Positions 15,523 to 24,440 of a DNA stretch of 64,000 bases are shown here, one piece after another. The stretch comes from an uncultured Candidatus Peregrinibacteria bacterium (GTDB lineage Bacteria > Patescibacteriota > Gracilibacteria > Peribacterales > Peribacteraceae). The stretch spans positions 434,001 through 498,000 of the forward strand of contig CAIKAD010000001.1 of NCBI GenBank assembly GCA_903825315.1, given 5' to 3'. Position numbers and translations under genes: made by a program. Every line of letters starts with the position of its first letter. Positions within the stretch are counted from its first letter, which is position 1. Below the pieces are notes generated by a model. It had not been told where the DNA came from, did no database searches, and saw only the letters and a program-made list of their open reading frames with translations.

Positions 15523-16737
15523 TCACATCGGTAGCGACTCGATGCTGATTTTTGGCTTTGGTTGTGTTGCGATTTCTCCGATTTGCAGTGGAAGGCCGGT
15601 CTCGGGATCTACTTCGTTTGAGACGATAATGAGGCGGCGGAGGCTGGTGCCTACCGGTGTGCAGGTCATGAGTGTCGCTAACCGCTTGTCCGTCGGTTGG
15701 TCGAGGACTGTGATGTCCGATGGACTCACCTCCTTTTTTGACCGCACGACGTACCGGTGCTTGTCCCCGCCGAAGTAAACCCAGTACTCGTCGCCTGGCG
15801 AAAGTTCGTGGAGGCGAGCGAACACCGTTTTAAAGTTGCCTGGTGCCCACGGGTAGTAGGAGCTGTGGCCGGTGACGAAAAAATTACCGGCTTGGCCCGG
15901 ATTCGCGGTTCCAGGATAGTGGACGACGCCGTCGGTGAGAGCTGACTGGATGTCTTTTTCAACCTGTGGCCAGTTGCCTGCGAGCAGCGATTCGAATGGG
16001 GGCGTGACCAAGGGGACATTAAGGTCAAGCTTGGGGATGATGACGCGGTTGTCGGGCGGTCCCACAAGGGGCAGTACACTGAGGATGTTTCCTTCTTCCA
16101 CGGATCCCGCCTGCGCCAAGCCCGGTACAAGCTTGAGCTTGTCCTGTAATGCTGTTGCGAGAGCTGTATCGGACTCGTCGAAGGTTGCTGAAGTGATGAA
16201 CGGGCGAACGTGCGCCGAAGCAATTTGCCAGAAGCTTTGGTAATTGAGTGCTACGAACAGCACGACAAAGATCAATGCAAACGTTCCTCCGAAGCGGACG
16301 GTGTCCGTGAGAAACAATCTGCCACGTCCCATTTCCTTGGTGCCGCGGCGCGTGGGAACCCAGACAGGCTGCGTGAGAAAACTGAATGTTTTCCCCAGTA
16401 TCGATCTCGTCTCCCGACCCACACTGCTGATGAGCGACGGTGTTTCCTGAATACTTGCGAGGTACTGGCGCATGCCTTCCTCAAGTACGTCTTCCGTGAT
16501 GTGGCGTCGTACGGTCGCAAGCCGGTCACGGATAGGACGGTGTGTTGCGTCGCCGGAAAGATGCGGAAGGTCCTGGTTGAATGCCAGAATCTGCTCCGGT
16601 GTCGGTGGCGCTTCGGTAATGTTCCATGTATTGCTGACCTCTTCCGTGTCCTGAAAGGGCATGCCGTCCGGTTCCAGGACAATATTCCCGCTTACGTCGT
16701 AATGTGCGCTGTGGCGACGGAAGAGCTCAGAAATCAT
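15523..16737 (-). CDS. Sortase family protein with long cytoplasmic N-terminus
   Basis: Sortases are membrane transpeptidases that cut surface proteins at a C-terminal sorting motif and link them to the wall or to other proteins. The product (404 aa) has about 165 cytoplasmic residues, one membrane helix (GGTFALIFVVLFVALNY), then the sortase barrel with catalytic His in FFVTGHSSYYPW, catalytic Cys in TLMTCTPVGT and the Arg in SLRRLIIV. The barrel is normal; the long N-terminal extension is not, since most sortases have only a short tail before the helix. Two proteins at 2.5-4.7 kb end in sorting-like signals and are plausible substrates. A TATACT lies only 3 nt before ATG. Confidence 0.9.
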   Translation of the reverse strand: MISELFRRHSAHYDVSGNIVLEPDGMPFQDTEEVSNTWNITEAPPTPEQILAFNQDLPHLSGDATHRPIRDRLATVRRHITEDVLEEGMRQYLASIQETPSLISSVGRETRSILGKTFSFLTQPVWVPTRRGTKEMGRGRLFLTDTVRFGGTFALIFVVLFVALNYQSFWQIASAHVRPFITSATFDESDTALATALQDKLKLVPGLAQAGSVEEGNILSVLPLVGPPDNRVIIPKLDLNVPLVTPPFESLLAGNWPQVEKDIQSALTDGVVHYPGTANPGQAGNFFVTGHSSYYPWAPGNFKTVFARLHELSPGDEYWVYFGGDKHRYVVRSKKEVSPSDITVLDQPTDKRLATLMTCTPVGTSLRRLIIVSNEVDPETGLPLQIGEIATQPKPKISIESLPM

Positions 16738-16797
16738 GCTAGTATAGCATAATTATCACCGTATTGCATTATTGAAAGGTTAAGAATTATATACCAA

Positions 16798-16944
16798 ATG
16801 GCCTATTTCCAACATCCCCACGACTCTTCTTCGTCACCTGTTTTATATGATCCTAAAAGGGCAGCAGAAAGGAAGACCAAATTCAGTCTGGTATTCAAAG
16901 TGTATTGTTCATGGTATGCGCTGATTGAATTGATCATTCAATAA
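16798..16944 (+). CDS. Possible small protein (48 aa)
   Basis: This uninterrupted frame fills most of the gap between the sortase and mnmA and overlaps the mnmA end by 11 nt convergently. It gives a polar, His/Ser-rich N-terminus, a basic middle (KRAAERKTKF) and a hydrophobic C-terminal stretch (SWYALIELII). AT-rich TATA-like sequence (ATTATATACC) lies just upstream of ATG. I do not recognise it; a chance frame is possible. Confidence 0.3.
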   Translation: MAYFQHPHDSSSSPVLYDPKRAAERKTKFSLVFKVYCSWYALIELIIQ

Positions 16945-18028
16945 CGCCTCCGCCTATTAGCTCTTCACGGGAATAGAGGACCAAGTACTGTCCGGGTGAT
17001 TGTAGGGGTGCAGGTTCGCTGTATCGAAAGGTGCCTTTGCCGTTTTTGAAAACGAATATTCCTTTTCGTTTAGGAGAAAGTGATCGCGTCCGGCATTCAA
17101 AGGTTCTCTCGCAATCTTCCTCCGGTTGCCAGGAGATCCACGTAAGGTCTGTAACGTTACAATGCATTGATTGAGCACGGTCCTTCTCCTCGACAATTAA
17201 TCGGTTGTGTTTCGTGTCTTTTGCAATAACCTCCAGCGGAATCTTCAGGCCGCCTATGTGAAGCCCTCTTCTTTGTCCTATGGTGTAGAGCGGAAGTCCT
17301 TCGTGCCTGCCAATGACGTTTCCGTCGCGCTGCACGATGTCACCCGGTTGCAGAGTTTCCTTAAGATGACGTTTTAAAAACGCATGCGGAGACTTTTCTG
17401 GAAAAAAGCAGAGATCCTGGCTTTCACGGTACGTTTCGTTATCAAAGGGAATGCCGAAGCGTTTTGCGAGAGAATACACAGCATCTTTCTGCATGGCACC
17501 GAGCGGAAACTGGATGCGTTGCAATTGCCTCTGCGTGAGACCATGGAGGTAGTAGCTTTGATCCTTTTCTTTGTCCGTTGCCTCAAGAAGAAGAAAGCGA
17601 CTGGTTCCGTCAGCAATCTTCTCCTGTACAACACGGGCGTAGTGGCCTGTTGCAAGCATGTCGCATCCATACTGATCTGCAAGCTCCAAAAGTTTTCCAA
17701 ACTTTATCTGACGGTTGCAGACAACGCAGGGGTTGGGTGTCCTACCATGCTTGTACTCATCCAGAAAATGATCCACCACAATACGCTTAAAATCCTCCTT
17801 GAGATCAACGACATGAAAAGGGATGTCGAGTGACTCTGCAACGGTCCTGGAGCGCATGGCCGATTGGGCATCGCAGCATTTACTGGGAAGGAGCTGGGCG
17901 AGCGGTGGGGCAAGGGGATCTGACCAGAGCGTAAATCGTACGCCTACGATGTCATGCCCCTGCTCTTTGAGAAGGTGGGCGACAACGGAAGAATCGATTC
18001 CGCCGGACATGGCAACGAGGATCTTCAT
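16934..18028 (-). CDS. mnmA: tRNA-specific 2-thiouridylase MnmA
   Basis: MnmA adds sulfur to U34 of tRNA-Lys, -Glu and -Gln, receiving it from a sulfur-relay protein. The product (364 aa) has the PP-loop AMSGGIDSSVVA at the N-terminus, the first catalytic Cys in NPCVVCNRQIKFG, the second in ESQDLCFFPE, and the C-terminal barrels (GLPLYTIGQRRGLHIGG). All key residues are present and length is normal. TATACT (18037-18042) ends 8 nt before ATG. It is divergent from prfA across an intergenic region with inverted repeats. Confidence 0.94.
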   Translation of the reverse strand: MKILVAMSGGIDSSVVAHLLKEQGHDIVGVRFTLWSDPLAPPLAQLLPSKCCDAQSAMRSRTVAESLDIPFHVVDLKEDFKRIVVDHFLDEYKHGRTPNPCVVCNRQIKFGKLLELADQYGCDMLATGHYARVVQEKIADGTSRFLLLEATDKEKDQSYYLHGLTQRQLQRIQFPLGAMQKDAVYSLAKRFGIPFDNETYRESQDLCFFPEKSPHAFLKRHLKETLQPGDIVQRDGNVIGRHEGLPLYTIGQRRGLHIGGLKIPLEVIAKDTKHNRLIVEEKDRAQSMHCNVTDLTWISWQPEEDCERTFECRTRSLSPKRKGIFVFKNGKGTFRYSEPAPLQSPGQYLVLYSREELIGGGVIE

Positions 18029-18074
18029 CAGGATGGAGTATATGTCAAAGTTCGGGTATTTGAGGAAAGAAACC

Positions 18075-18157
18075 GAAGAAACCGACGCAGACGAGGAATC
18101 CTAGGGAAAATCTATAATCACGAGATCGTCGGTTTCTTCGGACTCCTCGGATTCCTC
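18075..18157. promoter_or_regulatory. prfA promoter flanked by two inverted repeats
   Basis: GAAGAAACCGAC (18075-18086) is matched by GTCGGTTTCTTC (18128-18139), and GAGGAATCC (18093-18101) by GGATTCCTC (18149-18157). Between the arms lies TATAAT (18113-18118), a consensus -10 for prfA. The downstream arms fall in the prfA leader, together with a CTCGG-type direct repeat. Function is unknown; the arms flank the promoter, so a single transcript from this TATAAT could not form either stem. Confidence 0.4.
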
Positions 18158-18178
18158 GGTTTCCTCTATGATGTTTCC

Positions 18179-19240
18179 ATGATCGAAAAGATCCGCACCC
18201 TTGCGCAGGAGTACGTGGACCTGGGCAAACAGCTTCAGGATCCCGCAGTGCACGCTCATCCCAAAGAGCTTGCACGCATCGGTAAGCGCATGCGGGAATT
18301 GGAACCCGCCGTCCAGATTCTGAGTGACTACGAGCGCTATCAGGCAACTATTGAAGAAGTGGGCGCTGTGCGAAATGATCCCGAATTGCTCATGCTCGCG
18401 GAACAGGAGGCGGAGGACGCACGTCATAAGATGGTCAAGCTACAGGAACACATGCGTGAGGTGCTCATTCCCAGAGATCCCGATGACGATCGTAGTGTGA
18501 TTGTGGAAGTGCGTGCGGGCGCCGGTGGGGAAGAGGCCGCACTCTTTGCGGGGGAGTTGCTTCGGATGTATTTGCGCTATGCGGAAGAACGCGGATGGAA
18601 GACGGAAATCATGGATAAATCCGATGCGGAAAGCGGCGGTGTAAAAGAAGCATCCGCCCGCATTGAAGGAACTGGCGCCTACGGCGCGCTCAAATTTGAA
18701 TCGGGGGTGCACCGCGTACAGCGTATTCCCGAGACGGAAGCGAAGGGACGCGTGCACACGTCCACGGCTACGGTTGCCATTCTCCCCGAAGTGGAAGATG
18801 TGGATATTGAGGTGCGTCAGGAAGACCTACGAATAGATACGTATCGTGCGAGTGGTGCGGGTGGGCAACATGTAAACAAGACAGAGAGCGCGGTACGCAT
18901 CACGCATATTCCCTCAGGCGTTGTTGTCGCATGCCAGACCGAACGAAGTCAGCAGCGCAACCGCGCATTGGCTATGAGTCTCCTCCGAAGCCGACTCTAT
19001 GCGGAGCGGCAAGAACAGCAGGCGAAAGAGCGTGGTGAATTACGGTCAGGCCAAATCGGTTCAGGAGACCGCAGTGAGAAGATCCGTACGTATAACTTTC
19101 CTCAGGACCGTGTCACGGACCACCGCATCGGCCAAAACTTCAGCAATCTGCCTTCCGTGATGGAGGGGAATATCCAAAATATTATCGATGCGCTCAAAGC
19201 CAAGGAGCGGGAAGAACGTCTCGCACGGGCGAATGTTTGA
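18179..19240 (+). CDS. prfA: Peptide chain release factor 1
   Basis: RF1 recognises UAA and UAG stop codons and releases the finished peptide. The product (353 aa) has an N-terminal helical domain starting MIEKIRTLAQEY, the EVRAGAGGEEAALFA segment, and the catalytic GGQ in YRASGAGGQHVNKTES. The start at 18179 gives the normal RF1 length; the frame runs further upstream but only through leader repeats. RF2, which reads UGA, is not in the window, yet many genes here end in TGA, so an RF2 must exist elsewhere in a standard-code genome. Confidence 0.95.
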   Translation: MIEKIRTLAQEYVDLGKQLQDPAVHAHPKELARIGKRMRELEPAVQILSDYERYQATIEEVGAVRNDPELLMLAEQEAEDARHKMVKLQEHMREVLIPRDPDDDRSVIVEVRAGAGGEEAALFAGELLRMYLRYAEERGWKTEIMDKSDAESGGVKEASARIEGTGAYGALKFESGVHRVQRIPETEAKGRVHTSTATVAILPEVEDVDIEVRQEDLRIDTYRASGAGGQHVNKTESAVRITHIPSGVVVACQTERSQQRNRALAMSLLRSRLYAERQEQQAKERGELRSGQIGSGDRSEKIRTYNFPQDRVTDHRIGQNFSNLPSVMEGNIQNIIDALKAKEREERLARANV

Positions 19241-19303
19241 TACACAGTATTTCTGCTCTTCCGCACAGTATGTAGTTGTTTCTGTAAGCTTCAAATATGC
19301 CCC

Positions 19304-19639
19304 TTATCTGTTCCTATTCTGTTTTCCATTGAGTTGAGTGATGCAGGCGTGTACGGCATCGTACGTGTGCTCAATGAGATCGTAGACCGTTGTATTTCTG
19401 TCGAGTCCTTCTTCATGCAAGGTAAAGTTGTTCTCATGGTGGCGCAGCTCAGGAAGCTCATCACAATCGTGTTCAATTTCCATCATGATCTCTATGAGAT
19501 CCAAGGATTCCAATAAATCGGAAAGACGGTCTGTGAGAGAGATTTGAGCTGCTTCAATATGAGATTTCGAAAACGCAGCTATTTCATCACGTACGATGTG
19601 AGAAATGCGGTCATGAAGATTGGGCTCGATGGAGCTCAT
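19304..19639 (-). CDS. Acyl-carrier-protein-like protein
   Basis: The product (111 aa) is small and acidic. Its centre reads DRLSDLLESLDLIEIMMEIE, which matches the ACP pattern around the phosphopantetheine-bearing Ser (D-S-L-D/E in canonical ACP; here E-S-L-D, Ser45). The last helix (TTVYDLIEHTYDAV) also fits. An insertion rich in His and Glu (ELRHHENNFTLHEEG) separates the helices where standard ACP has a short loop. ACPs carry acyl chains as thioesters. No fatty-acid, polyketide or phosphopantetheinyl transferase gene is nearby. TATTAT (19646-19651) ends 6 nt before ATG. Confidence 0.6.
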   Translation of the reverse strand: MSSIEPNLHDRISHIVRDEIAAFSKSHIEAAQISLTDRLSDLLESLDLIEIMMEIEHDCDELPELRHHENNFTLHEEGLDRNTTVYDLIEHTYDAVHACITQLNGKQNRNR

Positions 19640-19717
19640 ACGAAAATAATAGTATTAAGCAATAATTTAGTCAAATGCCAATTGTTAACGTACAGGACGA
19701 AATGTGCAAAATTATCT

Positions 19718-21070
19718 TCAAGAACGAAGTTGTTTCAATGTAAGGACCCTCTGGTGAATAAGCTGCGATGTGCCAATGTCCTTCCGGAATCGGACAGGAC
19801 CTTGTACCTTTTCGCACAGCGACTGTGCCGTGTGTTCGGCCTCTTCAAGTGTCTCACCGATGCCGACGATACCGGCCGTGCGTGAACCGCCGAGATGGAG
19901 CGACCCGTCATCGGACTGATTGATATCGCCGTAGTAGACACGGGCAGTGGTTGGAATGTTCGGGAATGTGACTGGCTGTCCCTTCTCTTCCTTCGCCGTG
20001 GGATAGCTGCGCGGTGTGATGTACTTGCAGACCGTTGCCTTTTTCGCAAAGCGGACAAGGTCATCCGTCAATTTGCCGTCGATAATTGCCTGGCAAATAT
20101 CCACAAAGTCTGTTTCCAGGAGCGGCAAAATGTTGAGCGCTTCAGGATCGCCAAAACGAGCGTTGTACTCAATGACGCGGATGCCGTCCTTCACCGCCAT
20201 AAAACCTCCATAGAGGATACCTTTGTAAGGCTCGTCACATTCCTGCAGTAACGCTTCCGCAACTCTGCAGTTGATTGCTTTGGCAAGATCGAGGTCGTTC
20301 TTCGCAAGGAACGGCAGCGAATGGTCTGCATCCGAGTATGTCCCCATGCCGCCGGTATTGGGACCTGTATCACTTTCAAAGGCACGCTTGTGATCCTGAA
20401 TGGCAGGCATGTCGCACACTTGTGTCCCCGAGACGAAGGAGAGAAGACTAAATTCCACGCCGACAAGCTTCTCCTCAATCACCACGCGCCCACACTCGTC
20501 GAGGCATTCTATGGCGTAATCCACGCCTTCTTCTACAGAGGCGAGGTGTTCGCCGCTCACTTTTACGCCTTTGCCGCCTTTGAGGGCATCGTATTTGACG
20601 ACGAATTCTCCACCGAGTTCATCTGCAATGTAGGAGTAGAGAGACTTTTTCTCTTCCGACAGGGCTCCGACAGAATGCGCGATCCGGCTGAATACCTTGA
20701 ATTTTGGCGATGCTCCGATCATGTATTTCTTCATGAGATCGCGCGTGAATCCTTTGGAACTTTCGATGCGAGCGAGGGACTTTTTGGGTGCGACGCTCGG
20801 AATTCCCAATTCCGACAGAATATCAGCCGCGCCGTTTCCAATGGGATCATCCGGACCCACAATAACAAAGTCCGGCTTTATCTCTTCCGCAATGTCCGTC
20901 ATGCGCTTGAAGTCGAGAATATTGCCTACTTCTAGGCGCGATGCCAGGGCGGCAATGCCAGGATTCTTCGTGGTACAAAAAGCGACGATCTCCGGTTTGT
21001 AACGGCTGCGCGAGAGAGTTTCGGCTATGGCATGTTCACGTGCAGATGATGCTATGAGTAATATGCGCAT
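19718..21070 (-). CDS. purD: Phosphoribosylamine-glycine ligase
   Basis: PurD catalyses the second step of purine synthesis, joining glycine to phosphoribosylamine with ATP. The product (450 aa) is an ATP-grasp enzyme: MRILLIASSAREHAIAE at the N-terminus, PDFVIVGPDDPIGNG, FVVKYDALKGGKGVKV for ATP binding, SDTGPNTGGMGTYSDAD, and IEYNARFGDPEALNILP for metal binding. The start at MRILLIA is supported by TATGCT (21077-21082) ending 6 nt before ATG; the frame upstream is not coding-like. purF, the preceding pathway step, lies 128 nt upstream on the same strand. Confidence 0.94.
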   Translation of the reverse strand: MRILLIASSAREHAIAETLSRSRYKPEIVAFCTTKNPGIAALASRLEVGNILDFKRMTDIAEEIKPDFVIVGPDDPIGNGAADILSELGIPSVAPKKSLARIESSKGFTRDLMKKYMIGASPKFKVFSRIAHSVGALSEEKKSLYSYIADELGGEFVVKYDALKGGKGVKVSGEHLASVEEGVDYAIECLDECGRVVIEEKLVGVEFSLLSFVSGTQVCDMPAIQDHKRAFESDTGPNTGGMGTYSDADHSLPFLAKNDLDLAKAINCRVAEALLQECDEPYKGILYGGFMAVKDGIRVIEYNARFGDPEALNILPLLETDFVDICQAIIDGKLTDDLVRFAKKATVCKYITPRSYPTAKEEKGQPVTFPNIPTTARVYYGDINQSDDGSLHLGGSRTAGIVGIGETLEEAEHTAQSLCEKVQGPVRFRKDIGTSQLIHQRVLTLKQLRS

Positions 21071-21198
21071 GCCTGAAGCATAGCATGATCTGGCAGGTGC
21101 TGAAGAATCAGATAATTCCGCGGAACGAAAACTTCGGAGCACAGCAAAGCTATTGGAAATCATTCCAATTCGGATACTTCAGAATCGCACAGGTCGCC

Positions 21199-22698
21199 CT
21201 AAAGGATAGATAACGCCTTATTGCTTTCGTCATCATCCTCTGCCATGTGGTCTTCGCGTGTTTGGTTGCGGTTGGCGCCCAGCTCTAACAGAAGCTTGGT
21301 TGTCACTTCGGGCGTTGGGTAACGTCCATTAAAGCAGCCAGTACAGAGCTGCTGGAGCTTGCGGTTGCCTACGCGGATGGATTTAACCAGATCCTCCACT
21401 TTACCGTAGAAGAGCCCGTCCGCCCCGATCATGTTGCAGATCTTTTCTGTGTTGTTCTGGGCAGCAACGAGTTCCTGCGTTGTGGGGATATCGACACCGT
21501 AGGGGCAGGGATTCATGATTGGCGGTGCAGCGGACGCGAAATAGACCTTCTTGGCGCCAGCTTCTCGCGCCATTTCGACGATCTTGCGGCTGGTATTGCC
21601 GCGCACGATGGAATCGTCCACGAGGAGGACATTGTTACCTTTGAATTCCAGGTCAATGGGGTGGATCTTAAACCGCAAACTGCGCTGGCGGATTGCTTGC
21701 CCCGGCATTATGAATGTGCGGCCGATGTAGCGGTTCTTTACAAAACCCTCGCGGTAACGCACCTTTAGCTTGTCAGCGAGGCCTGCTGCGGCAGCGCGCG
21801 AGGAATCGGGAATAGGGATGATGGAATCGAGGTGGATGCCGGACTCTTTTATCTGTTTTGCCAAAAATTCTCCCATGCGCGATCGTGCCTTATATACGGA
21901 GACGTTATCGAGGATAGAATCCGGCGCTGCGAGATAGACCCACTCGAACGCGCAGGGGTTGAGCCTGCCTCGTGCGCAAATCTGCGTATGTAGGTGGTTT
22001 TTGCGGTCAATAAAAACCGCTTCGCCCGGTAGCACGTCTCGCACAAACTCGTAACCGAGCGGTTTCATCAGCGTGTTCTCCGAGCACACTACGTACTCTT
22101 CCTTCATGCCGTACTTGCGTTTGCCGATCTGCAAAGGACGGATACCGTGTGGGTCGCGGAATGCCACAATGCCCTGACCGCCGATAAGGGCGACGGCCGA
22201 GTAGCTCCCTTGGCAGCGTCGGTGAACCGTGCGTACCGCTCGGAAAATAAGCTCCGGCGTGAGCTTGATGGAGCGCTGTCGCTGGAGTGCGAGAGCGAAG
22301 ACATTCAGCAGGACTTCGGAATCCGAGGAGGTGTTGAGATGGCGGAAGTCGGTGTGGAGAAGTTCGTAGGCGAGCTGCTTGCTGTTCGTGAGATTACCGT
22401 TGTGCGCGAGCGCGATGCCAAACGGCGAATTAACGAAAAATGGTTGTGCTTCAAACTCCGACGAACATCCCGCTGTTGGATACCGCACATGCCCTATACC
22501 CATTGGTCCGCGAAGACGTTCGAGCGAGCGTGAATGGAACACGTCACGCACCATTCCATTGGCTTTCTTGAGGTGGAACTGCTGGTCAAACGTTACGATG
22601 CCGGCAGCATCCTGTCCGCGGTGCTGGAGAACCGTCAGGCCGTCGTAAAGGTCGGAAATAGCGTCGCGGTAGCCGGAGACGGCCATAATTCCACACAT
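21199..22698 (-). CDS. purF: Amidophosphoribosyltransferase
   Basis: PurF starts purine synthesis by transferring glutamine-derived ammonia to PRPP. The product (499 aa) begins MCGIMAVSG, so the catalytic Cys is exposed after Met removal, followed by the Ntn glutaminase domain (GIGHVRYPTAG, LAHNGNLTNS). The phosphoribosyltransferase domain has VLLVDDSIVRGNTSRKIV. Cys residues at LNPCAFEW, MNPCPYG and LCTGCFNG fit the four ligands of the [4Fe-4S] cluster in the B. subtilis-type enzyme. TACAAT (22706-22711) ends 7 nt before ATG. No other purine gene besides purD is near. Confidence 0.95.
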   Translation of the reverse strand: MCGIMAVSGYRDAISDLYDGLTVLQHRGQDAAGIVTFDQQFHLKKANGMVRDVFHSRSLERLRGPMGIGHVRYPTAGCSSEFEAQPFFVNSPFGIALAHNGNLTNSKQLAYELLHTDFRHLNTSSDSEVLLNVFALALQRQRSIKLTPELIFRAVRTVHRRCQGSYSAVALIGGQGIVAFRDPHGIRPLQIGKRKYGMKEEYVVCSENTLMKPLGYEFVRDVLPGEAVFIDRKNHLHTQICARGRLNPCAFEWVYLAAPDSILDNVSVYKARSRMGEFLAKQIKESGIHLDSIIPIPDSSRAAAAGLADKLKVRYREGFVKNRYIGRTFIMPGQAIRQRSLRFKIHPIDLEFKGNNVLLVDDSIVRGNTSRKIVEMAREAGAKKVYFASAAPPIMNPCPYGVDIPTTQELVAAQNNTEKICNMIGADGLFYGKVEDLVKSIRVGNRKLQQLCTGCFNGRYPTPEVTTKLLLELGANRNQTREDHMAEDDDESNKALSIL

Positions 22699-22984
22699 AT
22701 ACTAAATTGTAGGGAGTAAGCGCCTCGCCTTGGGCGAAGCCGAAGGGTGGGTAGCAGGACGGTACAGGTCTTCTGTCTGCAGGTAATTATGAACACGAAC
22801 ACAAGCCCTCCCGGACAACGGGAAGGCCGAAATTGGTGAAGAGGGAATCTCCACGTGTGTATTCTACAGAAAATTTTGTTTTGTACAAGATGGGAAGTCA
22901 TCTTTACGCATTTTCTAAACTGTGCAATTCCGCCCCTTTCACGCGGTTAATGATCAGTGAGGCTGCCGTCACGGTTCGACCTGT

Positions 22985-23839
22985 TTACCGTGGCGTTTGA
23001 TTCTGCATTTCTGAAGCTCGGACACAATTTCGTATCAAGCTAGCGACCGTCATCGGTCCCACTCCGCCGGGTACGGGCGTAATGGCCGAGGCGATTTCTT
23101 TTACAGAAGCAAAGTCAACATCGCCCTTCAGTCCGTTTTCCGTGCGCGAAGTGCCGATGTCGATTACTACAGCTCCGGGTTTTACCATTTCTTTGGTGAT
23201 CAGTCCTGCCTTCCCTACAGCGGTACACAGTATGTCTGCCTGCCTGGTGAAGCTTGCAAGGTCCTTGGTGTATTTGTGGCACACTGTCACAGTTGCATTG
23301 CGGTTGAGAAACATGAGCGCGAGGGGTTTGCCAACAATATTGCTGTGTCCTACCACTACCACATGTTTACCCTCAACGGGAATGTTGTAGTACTCGAGCA
23401 TCAAAATAATTCCGGCAGGAGTGGCTGGAGGAAGATCTTCAAATTCTGGACCCACAAAAGTCTTTCCGAGATTAACGGGATGGAATCCATCGACATCTTT
23501 CGCGGGATCAATGGCGCGGATTACTTTGGAAACGGAATTCTTGAGATGCGCAGGAAGCGGAAGTTGGACAATAAAACCGGTCACGTCCTGGTCATGGTTT
23601 AATGCGTGGACGACTTCCAGAAGTTCCTTTTCCGATATCTGTTCGGGCAGATGGCGACACTCCGAACGTATGCCAACTTCTTCGCTGCTCTTAATTTTCT
23701 GCTTGATGTAACTCGTGCTACCCGGGTCATCTCCCACCTGCACAACGACGAGTCTAGGATTAAGCTTCTTCACCTTCGGCTTAAGCGTCGCGAGAACTGA
23801 GCTTGCTACTTCTTTACCGGAGAGGATCTGGGCGGACAT
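22985..23839 (-). CDS. folD: Methylenetetrahydrofolate dehydrogenase/cyclohydrolase
   Basis: FolD interconverts 5,10-methylene-, methenyl- and 10-formyl-tetrahydrofolate, supplying one-carbon units for purine and thymidylate synthesis. The product (284 aa) has the catalytic Tyr/Lys region (STSYIKQKIKS), GFIVQLPLPAHL, the NADP-binding VVVGHSNIVGKPLA and the C-terminal PVPGGVGPMT signature. Length is normal. TACCAT (23846-23851) ends 6 nt before ATG. The 286-nt gap between folD and purF shows no gene. Confidence 0.95.
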   Translation of the reverse strand: MSAQILSGKEVASSVLATLKPKVKKLNPRLVVVQVGDDPGSTSYIKQKIKSSEEVGIRSECRHLPEQISEKELLEVVHALNHDQDVTGFIVQLPLPAHLKNSVSKVIRAIDPAKDVDGFHPVNLGKTFVGPEFEDLPPATPAGIILMLEYYNIPVEGKHVVVVGHSNIVGKPLALMFLNRNATVTVCHKYTKDLASFTRQADILCTAVGKAGLITKEMVKPGAVVIDIGTSRTENGLKGDVDFASVKEIASAITPVPGGVGPMTVASLIRNCVRASEMQNQTPR

Positions 23840-23941
23840 GTCTTTATGGTACTGATAAGCGGAAAGAATTGCATCATGAGTTGAATCCTTGACTTCGTAC
23901 GTAAATCCTTGAAACTAAGCCCCTTCTTCCCCCTATTCTCC

Positions 23942-24376
23942 ATGCAGGAAGCAAAAAAAGTCGGTGTTCAGTCTGAAGAGATGACGCAATTGAGGATTGT
24001 ACCAGGCACAGAAACTCAGGTTTATACCCCTGAGGACACTGAGCCACAGTCCTTCCTTCCCGAGGGCATCGATATTTCCGCATTACAGGAATGTTGGGTG
24101 CGCTGCGCGGCCTTATTGAATAAGGTATGGGTAGGACATGTGAACGACGGTGATAAAGATCATCCTATTCGGTTGTCTGAAAGACAGTGCATGGAACAGA
24201 GTGGCATTGCCATCGAGGGCAGGAGACTTTTGAAAATGGGCGTCTCCCGAGAGCAACTTCGGAATGTCTACAGGATGCTGCTCTGCGCTCCGAGCGATTC
24301 CCTCTCCAATCTTGCAACTCATATGTTCGATATGATGCACAAGGATTTGGAAATGGAGGAAAAGAAAAGTACATGA
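23942..24376 (+). CDS. Hypothetical protein (144 aa)
   Basis: I do not recognise a family. The product is soluble, with a Glu/Pro/Thr-rich N-terminal half and a helical C-terminal half (LSERQCMEQSGIAIEGRRL, SREQLRNVYRMLLCAPSDS, LATHMFDMMHKDLEMEEK). The pattern of a short helix, a turn, and 'GVSREQLRNVYRML' loosely recalls a small DNA- or RNA-binding helical domain, but no motif is diagnostic. The ATG at 23942 lies behind a C/T-rich leader (CCCCCTATTCTCC). Confidence 0.55.
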   Translation: MQEAKKVGVQSEEMTQLRIVPGTETQVYTPEDTEPQSFLPEGIDISALQECWVRCAALLNKVWVGHVNDGDKDHPIRLSERQCMEQSGIAIEGRRLLKMGVSREQLRNVYRMLLCAPSDSLSNLATHMFDMMHKDLEMEEKKST

Positions 24377-24440
24377 AGTTGCCAATCTCTTTCCAAATAT
24401 TTACTGGATTGACTGACAGCCGGATGCATTTACTAACTAG

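Noticed and set aside
22699-22984. Gene in the purF-folD gap
   Set aside because: The 286-nt interval has frames only on the minus strand with Arg/Pro-rich, non-protein-like composition; nothing else was seen there beyond the purF promoter.
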